From contig NC_088931.1 in NCBI RefSeq assembly GCF_038396675.1, forward strand, positions 5,744,001 to 5,808,000: 64,000 nt of DNA, read 5' to 3'. The stretch comes from Hydra vulgaris (taxonomy: Eukaryota; Cnidaria; Hydrozoa; Anthoathecata; Hydridae). The position numbers and the translations under genes are program-made. Of the stretch, positions 11,990 through 22,706 are shown one piece after another; within the stretch, counting starts at the first letter, position 1, and each line of letters opens with the position of its first letter. The notes below the pieces were generated by a model. That model had not been told where the DNA came from. It saw nothing but the letters and a program-made list of their open reading frames with translations, and made no database searches.

Positions 11990-12837
11990 TCTCTTAACTA
12001 TTTCCAATAAAGATAGAAAATCTTCAACAATACTAGAAATTTATTGTTTAACTTCATTGCAAATTGAAGAAAATAATAAACCAATTATTTTAAAAGAATA
12101 TAATGATTCATTGGACAATTTATTGCAAGAAACATTTAATTTATTGGATTGTGGTAAGTGGCCAATTGTTCGATCTAGCAACTTTGTGGAGCATTTAGTT
12201 AAACTTGGTCCTTTTCAAATTACATAGAAAAAATACCCTGAAGATAAAAATGGTTGACAGTTTTTTAGCATTTATTGCAACAAATAACTTGCAAATAGAG
12301 AAACCTTTTGCCGTAGATGGTTGGTTTATTCAGATTCTAAAAACTTCGTATTTTGTTTTTGCTGTCCACTTATTGATAATAATTCAAAGTCAAAATTTGT
12401 CTCTGATGGGTTTAATAAATAGAGACATTTAGCTGAAACATTGTGAGTTCATGAAAATAGCGTCTCCCAATTGAAACATTATCAACAGTGGATAGGAAAA
12501 TTAAATAAGAATAAAAACCGCAAAAACTATAGGTAATGAAGAACTTAAAATTATAGAAAAAGACAGTTTGCAATGCCAAAATGTTCTTTTTTGGTTAATG
12601 AATATCACTCTTTATCTAGTTGCAGACAGTATGACTTTTCGAGGGAGTTCAGATAAACTGTTTACACCTAAAAACGGCGAATTCTTAGGACTAATACAAA
12701 TGCTTACAAAGTTTGATCCTGCGATGCAAAATCATTTAGCATTTGCAATGAAAGGTGGCACTTCAGATCATTACTGCAGAAAACATATTCAAAATGAGTT
12801 AACAGATTTAATGTCTCAAAGGCTTATGATAAAATAA
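11990..12837 (+). pseudogene. N-terminal half of a ZMYM1-like hAT transposase, frameshifted
   Basis: The plus strand contains, in family order but different frames: NFVEHLVKLGPFQI (~12180-12225), the TTF-type finger region WLVYSDSKNFVFCFCC (~12320-12365, just after ETFCRRW), then LVADSMTFRGSSDKLF (~12620-12665), and NGEFLGLIQMLTKFDPAMQNH with DHYCRKHIQNELTDLMS (12670-12820). These are the zinc-finger and start of the DUF4371-type catalytic region of ZMYM1-like hAT proteins. A frameshift near 12230 and loss of everything after ~12837 (no TPD, no YDGA, no dimerisation domain) make it a truncated relic. It is on the opposite strand from the hAT copy at 7636-10476, so it is a separate insertion. 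Confidence 0.8.
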
Positions 12838-12840
12838 TAA

Positions 12841-13639
12841 ACCGAGTTTTGAAAGCCGTGTACTAATCAATAATTGCTGATTGTAATTAATATAAGTTTT
12901 AACTATAATTCGATTATAATAATAGTTTTAGTAAAACTAAAACATATTCGTAGAAAGTTTTAGTAGAAAGGTTTGTATTAGTAGAAAGGCTTGTTTTAGT
13001 AGAAAGTTCATAATTTGTTTTAAACATTTAACATGCTTTTTTTAAACATTCGAATAATTGGGGTGTGGGGAGTTGTCCTGGGGTCTAAAATTGTTTTAAG
13101 CTCCTGGGCAACTCCTCCCATAAAAAAGTACTAAAAATATGATAAGAGGTATGATTTAAACTTATTTTTAATAAACTTTATTTACAATTGTAAATTTGAA
13201 CCTGAACTTACAAATTATGATTAATGACTTTGCACTTAAAAAAATGCAATATCACAGACATCTGAGCTGTTCAACAAATAATTGTCTGCGAAATTATTAT
13301 TTTGTATCACACGCATGCATTATACCATGCAGATTTTACCAGCAAATTTTTAGCGAAAGATGTGATGTCTGCTTGAAGCATAAATGATACACTATTAAAG
13401 AAGGTAGCGTGAACATTCTCACTAAACGCTTTATTGCGGTACTCTATTTTTGGTAATGTGTCTGTGATTATACTATTTGGTATTGTCAGAGACAAGCAAG
13501 TTCAGAATAATTAACAAATTAAATTTTTTTAATTTTTGTTCTTAGCATGATTTAAAGGAAAAATTTTAATAAGAGTTATACATTAAACATAAACAAGTTT
13601 TATGTTACATTAAACATAAACAAGTTTTATGTAATATTT
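12841..13639. other. Intergenic with short local duplications
   Basis: No gene seen. Near 12950-13010 a GTAGAAAGGTTTGT-type unit repeats three times, and near 13573-13635 a CATTAAACATAAACAAGTTT unit is duplicated head to tail immediately downstream of the SLC32-like gene. Small ORFs here lack any supporting feature. Confidence 0.45.
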
Positions 13640-14938
13640 CTAACAAACATCTTCAGTAAAACATGCGTAAAGTGAAACCCAAGACACGATGAAACTAATG
13701 GTCATTGTTAGAACTCCAAAAAAAACAATTATGACGTCGATGGCAAATTCAATATGTTTTAATTCTGCACAATAAATTTTCATATGAAAAAGTGCTGGAA
13801 ATATAAACTCTAAAGAAATCCCTGTAAAACTACCAACAAAAGCAAGTAGATAAATGAACCATGGTATAAATGCTGCCATAATAACTGTCGAAAACAATAT
13901 GGTTAATCGTGTAACCTGCGTTTGAAAGCTATAAATGCTCAAGGTATCTTTTTTTATAGAAGATAAAGTTAAATGCGATTTCTCAACAACTTCAAAAAGC
14001 ATAAACATTGGTAAGGTATACGAGGTAAAAGCTAATACAGCAGCTATTGAGTTTAATGTTTGGCGAAATATACCTGAAGGCAAATTGTTTGTTAATAAGT
14101 TATCTGAGTTTGGATAGAAAGTAATGTGACTCACAACTCCAATAAAAACAATAACGCTGGTCATTACAAAGTAAGACAATTTTACAGCAGATTCAAACCT
14201 TTCAGGGCGTTTCATGGTTGATTCTATAAACGGAGCAAAGGGCTGAGAGAAAAAGCATGCAACTAAAATTCCGATAGCATTTGGGAAGTCTAAGGACTGA
14301 TAGTTATGCATTTTATCAATGTCCCATTTGTAAAAATGCATCAAACAATATATAAATAAGCAAATAAATATAATAGACGCACAGCCCATTGCTACAACAC
14401 CTGTCCATGCAACTTGCGATAAATCTTTTAATAAAGAATTTGGTAAAAAAGCTAGTCCTCCAATCAATGTCCATGCCCAGAGCGGGATGTTTGCTTCCGG
14501 AAAAGATTTGTTAAACATAGCTCCCACAATGAATGGATACATTGTTGAAACAAAAATAAGCTGTATAACCATAGCAACAAATACAAGCATTCTACCTCCT
14601 CCTTTCCAAAATGCATCACCTATATCAAGATAGTTTTGACGTACTCTTAATTTCACTCCATTTTTTACTTCGTATAAACTTCTTACTAAAATAATACTTG
14701 TATAACTTGAAAATGATGCTATAATGAGCAAAGCTAACAATGCCCACCACCCACCTGTTTTAAAAACATAAGGTATGATCAAAATAGGCAGACCCTGAAT
14801 AGTATTACAGACTGTCAAAACAGCCTCCAGCGTTGTTGTTAAAGTTTCATCAGTTTTCGCATTGTTTTTTACAATTTTCGGCTGCTTTTCTTCGTTTATA
14901 GTTTGCGGCTGCTTTACTTCAGAAACATTTTCGGACAT
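13640..14938 (-). CDS. Vesicular inhibitory amino-acid transporter-like protein (SLC32/VIAAT family)
   Basis: 432 residues from ATG at 14938; the upstream TTG would add only two residues. About 45 hydrophilic residues precede the first helix, which carries NTIQGLPILIIPYVFKTGGW, the family's TM1 region (NAIQGMFVLGLPYA..GG in vertebrate VGAT). VRQNYLDIGDAFW matches VRDSYVDIANAC, and NLPSGIFRQTLN followed by LPMFMLFEVVEKS matches NLPGSIRAVVN..LPFFAAVEVLEKS. About ten hydrophobic segments follow the AAAP (amino acid/auxin permease) layout. Family members load GABA or glycine into vesicles by proton exchange; this protein's substrate is unknown. It is shorter than vertebrate VGAT mainly at the N terminus. 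No intron is visible although animal SLC32 genes usually contain them, so a retrocopy or lineage expansion is possible. Confidence 0.85.
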   Translation of the reverse strand: MSENVSEVKQPQTINEEKQPKIVKNNAKTDETLTTTLEAVLTVCNTIQGLPILIIPYVFKTGGWWALLALLIIASFSSYTSIILVRSLYEVKNGVKLRVRQNYLDIGDAFWKGGGRMLVFVAMVIQLIFVSTMYPFIVGAMFNKSFPEANIPLWAWTLIGGLAFLPNSLLKDLSQVAWTGVVAMGCASIIFICLFIYCLMHFYKWDIDKMHNYQSLDFPNAIGILVACFFSQPFAPFIESTMKRPERFESAVKLSYFVMTSVIVFIGVVSHITFYPNSDNLLTNNLPSGIFRQTLNSIAAVLAFTSYTLPMFMLFEVVEKSHLTLSSIKKDTLSIYSFQTQVTRLTILFSTVIMAAFIPWFIYLLAFVGSFTGISLEFIFPALFHMKIYCAELKHIEFAIDVIIVFFGVLTMTISFIVSWVSLYACFTEDVC

Positions 14939-14944
14939 TTTCAA

Positions 14945-16070
14945 ATTTTAATGAGCATTGAGCAGTTTTTAGATGATATTATGTTTTTGAATTCAAAAAA
15001 TTTTTATAGAATATAAAGTCTAGTAGTAAAATGCAATAATACGACTTTCAACAAAGTTTTACATGGTTCAATGAGTTTTATACCCAATAGTTAAATAGTT
15101 CCTTACAAGGGATATTTAAAAATTCGATAACATAATACTTCGATTTTTATTTTAAAAAATCAAACCAAAACATTTAATTGGTATTATGTTCGATTGTTTT
15201 ACTATTTTTTTTATTTATTTGGTCAAATAAAAAGATTTATTTTAAAAACTAATTTGAAGCTTTTCAAAATCAAATTTAAAAAACAAAAGTTTAAATTGAC
15301 CCCACAAATTTAATTTTAAGTTTGAAATTTAAACAAAGTATTAAATATAAATGCAATTGCGGTTTAAATTGGCGGTTTTTTTAAATAAGTTTTTCTGGTT
15401 AACTCAACCTTTTTTGTTTTTATAACCATATACAAGATTGAAGTAGTCTTAAATAAAAGGTAAATATATGTATTTATCACGAACCAAAACTATTTATAAG
15501 TGCGTTATTATAAGAAGGTGCATATTTGTCTCATTAGAATTAAAAGTACGTTCGAAATATTTAACAAATCAAAATCGTGACATTGAAACGTATCAGTTTT
15601 ATATTTTCTTTAAGAAGACAGGATCAAAACTTTTTATGTTTATGCTAGGAGGCTGTTTAAGTGCAAGTTTTGTTAGTGCGAACTGGCATAGCAGCAGCTT
15701 CATAAGTGCAAAGTAGTTGCAAAAACTGACATAAGTGCGAACTGGGTATCAGTATTTGCAAATTAGCGCACTAATGCCAGTTTGCACTTAAGCAAACTTT
15801 TGCAATTGCTTTGCATTTGTAAAGATTTGCACTTACATAGTATGCATTGCGACGTGCCGCAAACTATATTGTTATTTATTTTTTTGCCTGCTTATTGAAA
15901 TCAATGGGTGCTTTTTTATATTTTAAGTTCTATGTTAAATTATTTTTCGTTGTTGTATTTACTAAAACCTATTTTCACTGTAATTTATACTTAGTTTTTT
16001 TGCGCTTGAAACGTACGCTAAAAAACTTATTTCTTATCAACACTCAAAAACATGAATAATTAATGAGTTT
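14945..16070. other. Intergenic with a foldback repeat, no gene seen
   Basis: Upstream flank of the SLC32-like gene. Around 15655-15845 short sequences of the type AGTGCAAGTTTTGTTAGTGC and GCGAACTGGCAT recur in both orientations (for example GCACTAATGCCAGTTTGCAC at ~15769), giving an imperfect foldback of about 190 bp that looks like a MITE. Small ORFs at 15468 and 15847 show no recognisable features. Confidence 0.45.
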
Positions 16071-16089
16071 ATAACTACAGAATAAGCTA

Positions 16090-16402
16090 TCCTACAGAAA
16101 ATCAATGGCAACTTGCTGAAATGCTTGTGTGTATACTAAAACACTTTGAAATCGTTACAAAAGATATGAGTGCCGAGACTGCGTGTACATTAGAGATCAT
16201 ACCGTTTATTTATGGAATGGAAAGTTTTTTGACTACGCTTGTGACAAAGCAACTGGAATCAAAACTGTTGTCGATGAACGTTGATAAAACTGATTTTAAA
16301 ATGTTGTTTTCAAAAATGCAAAGACAATATTTGTCTGAGAATTGCAATGATGCTCGATCCCCGTTTCAAATTAAATTTGTTAAGAAAATGTATCATAATA
16401 TG
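16090..16402 (+). pseudogene. ZBED-type hAT transposase fragment, host of a nested insertion
   Basis: MLVCILKHFEIVTKDMSAET (from 16121) and EIIPFIYGMESFL.. followed in another frame by AMMLDPRFKLNLL (~16340-16375) match the central/late region of ZBED4/ZBED6-type hAT transposases (LK.FE.VT..IS..., MLDPRFK). A frameshift separates the two parts. The reading ends abruptly at 16402, where a TAAGGGTCTGC repeat begins; coding-like sequence may resume at 18474-18660 (KEVDFVKTGDSGSDSEGS), consistent with a later insertion splitting this copy. Confidence 0.6.
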
Positions 16403-18473
16403 TAAGGGTCTGCGTCTCGTAAAAAATTTATTTCAATACCATTACCAAGACAATTCCATTATAGTCTTGAAATGTTTCAAGACATATCAATACTTTTTCA
16501 AAGTGGTCTTGTTACATTAAAATAGTTTTAAGAAAATCAAGACTTGACAAGACTTTTCAAGACCGAAAATTAAGTCTGAAAATTAAGAACTGTTTTCAGT
16601 ATGTAAATGCTTAGTTTTAACTTGAACTGAATAACATTCCATATCACTGATTAATGGTTGATGAATCAGTACTTGACCCAGGGATGACATTATCTTCATG
16701 GAGATGCGGAGCTTCATCAAATTTATCTTTGGAGATAAGTTTTAATTGACGAACTTCAACACGGTCAAAATATTCTGAATATAAAGAAGTTTATCAACTT
16801 TCTCAGGCTGAAGTTCTAGTTCTCTTGCACGAAACAATGCTTCCACATGAAGAAAAAGCCCGTTCGGAAGAAGAAGATGATGCTGGAATACAAAGCCAAT
16901 GCCTAGCAGCAGCTGAAAGAAGTGGAAGCTTCAACTCATTTGCTTTCCACCAGTTTAAAATGTTGTTCAGGCCATCAACTTTTGTTGGTTTTGGCATGGA
17001 TTTGTACTCATTGCATTCTGTCTGAATTGGAGATATGACCACGATGGGCTGCATCAGAGATTCTTGAAGTTATTGTGAAAGAGCAATTGCCATTAAGGGA
17101 TCTTCTTCTTCATTGGTTTTGACTTTTTTTGCTATGACAGTTCAATGAAATTTTTGGAAGCAATTTATTTCTATTTTATATGAGACTTTTTAGATACAAA
17201 AAAGTACCTTAGTTAAAAACTTCACTTTTCAGCTTGACAAAATCTGCTCCTAAAAAAATGTGCTTCTTTAAAAGTTTTTAAATACCTTGAGCTTGCTTGG
17301 TGATCCATGTTTGATGTCTTTCATGTTTGAGGATCAACGTTTCATACATCTCTTGAAAGTTCTTGCTAATGCACTCCACACCAATGCCACGATAAAAAGG
17401 ATTTAGCATACTTCCAAATGCATAAGCCTCCACCATTCCTCTACATTTAGGGAACCGTTTGTTGAGTTCACAGCTTAAAATTTTGACAAATGATTCAGCA
17501 CCTCTTGACAACGACAGAGACAGAGTTTCTTTTAACATGTGGATTGAATGTCACATAAATAAGACATAACTCTGTTGATGGTTGGGTAGTTGTCAGCAGA
17601 TAAGGCCTCAAATACTTCTGCTACACGTGACATTACATCCAGACTCTCCTCAAAGAGCTCAAAATCTTCTTCTGAGGGATGACCTCTGCCAAATTGCCAT
17701 CATCTCGTCCTGGATTGTCATGAATGCTGGAAAGTGTTTGGCTCATTTTCATCACACTTTCAATCATCATGGTGACAGAATTCCAATGAGTTGCTACTGG
17801 GGTAATGATTTTGGCAAAGGTTTCATCATCATCTAAAATAGAAAAATATATATATTTATTAATTCTAGTTGAAATAATGTATTCTTTATACAATTTTTCC
17901 TTCAAACAATATTCTTATATAAATAAGATATATTCAATATATCTTATTTATAATAACTATTTTTTAATGTTTTATTTACTTATTTAAACCCTGAATTTAA
18001 AATTGTTAACTTAATTTTTACGTTTTTAATTTAATGATTTTGCATCACTTCGCTTTAATGTCTTCAAAAACGTGATGGCAGTTTTTGCAAACTTTGAACG
18101 CGTAGTAATTAAACTGTAGGACTAAAATAATTTTTGTGACGTCACATTCGACTAACCCCCTCCCTCTCCTTGCCACAAAATTTTGCTTCCCTTCCGCCTC
18201 TCCCCCCCCCCCCCTCAATTAGTGTGACGTATTTATTGATGATCCTTTAGTACAAGGTTAAATTTGTGAACTCATTTTAGAAATCTTTCAGCTTGATTAG
18301 TCTAGTCTTGATTTAAAAAATACCAAGAAAAGTCTTGTTATTTCTTGAATTACTAGATATTTTTTAAGGTTGGTCTTGATTCATTTAAGACTTTTCAAGA
18401 CAAGACGGAAATGGTCTTGGCTCGTCTTGTCTTGGTATTGTCTTGTCTTTTTATTTCAAGATGCAGACCCTTA
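16403..18473 (-). mobile_element. hAT element copy (2.07 kb) with inverted ends and GTCTTG subterminal repeats
   Basis: The ends read TAAGGGTCTGCGTCT (16403) and, in complement, TAAGGGTCTGCATCTTG (18473). Within ~170 bp of each end the hexamer GTCTTG or its complement CAAGAC recurs about 7 times (left) and about 9 times (right), as expected of hAT subterminal transposase-binding motifs. Inside, the minus strand encodes pieces of a ZBED-type transposase: TPVATHWNSVTMMIESVMKM (~17805-17745), LSLSLSRGAESFVKIL (17530), AFGSMLNPFYRGIG (~17430-17390) and the dimerisation domain LPLLSAAARHWLCIPASSSS and SERAFSSCGSIVSCKRTR (16935-16815). Multiple frameshifts show it is dead. I could not see a clear 8-bp target duplication. 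Confidence 0.65.
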
Positions 18474-18878
18474 AAAAATTTCCTTAAACATATTATTAAT
18501 ATGTTTAAGGAAATTTTATATCAAAAGTACTACCGCTTTCATTCAGAGATTTACAACAAGCAAAAGAGGTTGATTTTGTTAAAACAGGAGACAGTGGATC
18601 AGATTCAGAAGGTTCATGTAATTCATTTTCAGAAGTTTGATTTGATTAATTGATTAAATAGATTGTTTGTATTGATTGGTTGTTTGATTTGATTGACTGA
18701 TTGAATAAATGAACACATCTCTTGGAAACCCGACATAAACCACATAACACAATAATATCAAAGAACATAGATTTTAATCTACAAGGCAAGACCATTTTTG
18801 TCACAAAAAAGTTTAAAAGTTGTTTATTTTTTATTCATACATAGCCATCTTATTATATTCCAATATAGCAAGGGGCAG
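18474..18878. other. Probable continuation of the ZBED hAT relic, then AT-rich DNA
   Basis: 18481-18515 is a perfect 15-bp-arm inverted repeat (TTTCCTTAAACATAT..ATATGTTTAAGGAAA). 18530-18650 can be read as KEVDFVKTGDSGSDSEGSCN, a hydrophilic tail resembling ZBED hAT proteins. After 18660 nothing recognisable. Confidence 0.35.
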
Positions 18879-19008
18879 TACCCAGCTAACACAAAACGTT
18901 CAAGTACGTTTGAAGAACGTTGCGAACGTTCGAGTACGTTCTATGAACGTTCATAGAACGTGCTTGAGCGTTCGCAACGTTCGTTGAACGTTTTGTGTTA
19001 GCTGGGTA
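18879..19008. mobile_element. 130-bp foldback MITE rich in ACGTTC motifs
   Basis: Begins TACCCAGCTAACACAAAACG and ends with the complement CGTTTTGTGTTAGCTGGGTA; the outer TA on each side could be the target duplication. The interior is a run of AACGTTC/GAACGT words in both orientations (over ten), so the whole element can fold back on itself. No coding capacity. Confidence 0.8.
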
Positions 19009-22000
19009 CCCACAAATCTAAATTAGAACCATTTTACTTACGTCAAAAACACGCTTCAAGAATAGTTTACAAAAAAAATAAATTTTCTCATGCTCAAGCC
19101 TTAATGAAACAAATGAAAGCACTAAATATATTTCAAATAAATATTTATCAAAACATACTTTTCATTTTAGTTTAAATATAAAGTCTGGTTCCAGAACATT
19201 TTATAGCACACTTTTTTAAAAACAATTTAAATAAACACAATACAAGAACAGCAGGCAGCTTTATAATACCGTTTGAAACAACAAGACTCTCTAAATTCTC
19301 AATTACATATCGTGGTCCTTATTTATTTAACAAAATAATGTACAGACGCGAATCACTAATAACTACAAACACTATCTGAAAATAAAGCTAAAATCTACTA
19401 TAATCAAATTACACAACTATAAGTAATTTTTTTAAATTCTAATTAAAAATTTAAATATAAAAATAAAATTAAAAAAACCCTAATGAACAATAATAATGTT
19501 AGTTAACTTTTAATAGAAATAAATTTAAAAAAATAATAATATTAATAACAAGGTGCACAACATCATAAATTCACATATTGGACAAAATTGATATTTTTTG
19601 TTTTTCTTGTTAATTATAATGTTGCCGTTCCGATTCTGTTGGTAATAAACAATTGTGACGCATGGTTCGATTTATAAAGGGCCCAAAAGGAACCCATAAA
19701 AAATCTTTTTTCCAAAAAAAACATATTACTGATTAAATTTTTTTTGTTTTTATTTTGTTTTCTATTTTTTCTTTAGGAGTTGCGTTAAAAAGAAGAAAAA
19801 AAAGAAAAAGAAACATGCTTTTTTTGAATAATTATAAGGAAAAGTAATTTTGGGGCAGTGGCTCACCTCGTGTCTACCCGGGACCGCTAGATATTTATGA
19901 AAAATTTCAAAGTAAATTTAAAATGACTGCAATGGTACTGGCATAAAAGTTAAGAAGCGATTTTTACATTAAAGTTTTTATTTCTTATTTTATGGCCTAA
20001 AACCTGTAAAACTGAATTAATAAATAAAAAATTGCAATTAAATTTTTAAAAATTTTATTTTTGTTTTCTTTTCTATAAAAATTAATTTACCAAAAGTTTA
20101 TTTTTTTAACTTTTATAGATTTTTGGAAGAAATTGAAGAAAATGTAATGATTTGATATACTTTTCCTCGTGGCTATCAGGGGGTCGCTAAAAATTTCCAA
20201 AAATATCTAAAATAGGTTTAAAATAAGGGTAATAAAATAATTGTGCAGGTAAAAAAAATAAAGAGCAGTTTTTTTACAAAATATTATAGTTTTTATTTTA
20301 AGGCCAAAAACTGAAAATCATCATTCCTATTTTAAAATTCGCTTTTAATCTTGAAATTATTAGGTGAATTATTTGAGTATATTAAGACTTAAAAAATTAG
20401 GTTTTGTTCATAGTTAATTCTCTATTTAATTTAATTGATTTATTAGATATATTAATATTCAGGTCTGAAAAAATACGTCCTAGTAGCTAAAGATTTTCAA
20501 CAAAGCCGTTACAACCGAATAAACCTAAAACTACGCTATTTAGCTCAAAGACCAGGTTGACGACACATTTAAATAAGCACTTCTTATAATGCAAAGTACA
20601 AATTGCTAAAAATAATAAGATTATAAATATAAGCTTTTTGTTGATTATATAATATATATGCAAGTTTCAAATTATGTGAATAAATTTTTTTGATTGCTAT
20701 TTGTAGTATAGTCAGCAGTTAAAAAAATATCGTTTTTTTTTAATTTGAAATTTGCATATTTATTATATGCAAATTTCTGAGTGAACTGATTAAGAATTTC
20801 TTCATTGTCGAAAGAGAAGCCTTTTCTGGGCGTAATGATGCTTGTTGCTGTTTGAATTTATTGAATAATTGTGAATTTATGATGCTGCGCACTCTATATA
20901 TGTAATACATACATAAACATCACATATGCAACTGATTTTTTATGTGTATTACATGTCTAGAAAAAAGGCACTCGATGGCAAGACTGACAGTCTCCTGCGA
21001 GCTTCCTTTAACTACAAACAAGTAATTCTTTTTATCAATTTTATACAAATTTCGTGCACATCCTTCATCCGTTAAAAGTGAACGCTTGTTCTGCACAACA
21101 GGAAACATATTTGAAGCCAAACGAAACAGGCTGTTACCTGAGCATGGAGAACAGATTACGTTTTTAAATTATAATCTGCCTATTTTTTACAATAGATAAT
21201 TAATTCAAACGCAATAAACTACTAAATTGCTATATAATAACAAAAACTTCCATCATTTGTAATTAATAGTTACTAAATAGTAATTTTATTATACTTCAAA
21301 GTACAAACTAATGTATATTAAACATTGTTTATAATACAATTTTAAAGATTAGACTTGATTAAGTTGACGAGAAGCCAAACTAGTTTTATAATTCACACCC
21401 TAATTCAGTCACTAATTTTTAATTAGTAATTACTAATTAGTCAGTCATTTTTTTCCGTATAATATTAGGGTAAAGTGACCAAAATCCAGCCGCATCTTAA
21501 CAAAATTGTTTCTACAGACATATTAACAAAAAGGTTTATATTAAAATTTAACATTTCTAGAAAGATAAATCTTTCAGCATTTAGAATATAATTACAACAA
21601 TTATTATAAATGAAAATTGTTTGAAAAAACAACGTTAACAAAAAGTATATAAATAAGACCAAAATACAGCCACTATGACCAAATTTCAGCCAGGCGTATG
21701 CGGAATAAACCTAATTACAGCCAATATAAAAAACATGCTTTTTACCACTACTTTTATGGGTTGGCATTTAAAATATTTAAAAATTAATTGTATTAATAAA
21801 TATTGAATCAATAATTTTTTTAATCCTACAAGTTAACCGGTTGACAGATAAACAATAAATAAAACAGCAAAATCGAACTTACCAAAGACTTGAACTTACT
21901 TAAAGTTTATTTAGTTTAAAGTTAAAATGAACATGTTCTTAAACATCAGTTAGAAAATGATTGCTTATCTTGATACTGGCATTCATCAATAAATAAACTT

Positions 22001-22046
22001 GCCTAAACTTAATAAAGATGCCTAAACCTTAAAAAAATTCTGTTTT
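19009..22046. other. 3-kb AT-rich region, no gene seen
   Basis: Long A/T tracts. Two diverged copies of a ~300-bp segment lie in tandem (19880-20010 and 20165-20310; both start CGTG.CTA.C.GGG..CGCTA and contain TTTTTATTT...GGCC.AAA). A 66-codon ORF at 20920-21120 (minus) and another at 21465-21662 have no recognisable features. Near 21475-21720 the phrase GACCAAA.T.CAGCC recurs three times. Confidence 0.45.
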
Positions 22047-22068
22047 CACCCGACAAGAAAATTTAACG

Positions 22069-22500
22069 TGGGCCATATATGGCAATTGCATGTTAACCAT
22101 ATATTTCCCACTCTCCTTTATGGGATGGCGCTGATGCGTCCCATATGTGGCTTTAATGTTTATAGCACTAAAACCACACTAAATAAGAACAAATGCCACG
22201 CTTAATTTGTGCGCAAAAGTTCAAATGGCCCACGCGTGGGAAGCATTTGCTAGCCATATCATTACCACACTTCTTTATGGGATGGCTTTAGTGCGGGCCA
22301 TATGTGGGTTTAATGCTTATAGCACTAAAACCACACTAAATAAGAACGAAAGCCACACTTCATTTGTGCGCAAAGGTTCATCTGGCCCACGTGTGGGAAG
22401 TATATATTAGCCATATATTTACCACTCCTCATTATGGGATGGCGTTGGAGTGGCCCACGTGTGGCAATAATACTTATATCGCTCAAAACCACTTTCAGAA
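22069..22500. repeat. 157-bp subterminal tandem repeat, about 2.8 copies
   Basis: GGCCCACGCGTGGGAAG (22227) and GGCCCACGTGTGGGAAG (22384) are 157 bp apart; the intervening text (TTATGGGATGGC, TATAGCACTAAAACCACACT, TTGTGCGCAAA) repeats in each copy. The first copy abuts the left inverted repeat. Palindromic CCCACG(T/C)GTGGG words are good candidates for protein binding sites. Confidence 0.8.
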
Positions 22501-22528
22501 CGAAAGTACACTAACTTTTTACATGAAA

Positions 22529-22532
<4 letters not shown>

Positions 22533-22621
<89 letters not shown>
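22533..22621. repeat. (TA)n microsatellite
   Basis: About 44 uninterrupted TA units between the subterminal repeats and the 3' end of the DUF4806 gene. Confidence 0.95.
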
Positions 22622-22626
<5 letters not shown>

Positions 22627-22706
22627 AATAATATGCTTCTTGCTTTTTGTTATAAATTTATTTACAAACATTTTATTTATTTACAATAACTTTTCATTAA
22701 ATTTAT

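Noticed and set aside
20920-21120. 66-residue ORF as a small gene
   Set aside because: No homology that I recognise, no splice or promoter context, and length is within chance expectation for AT-rich sequence.
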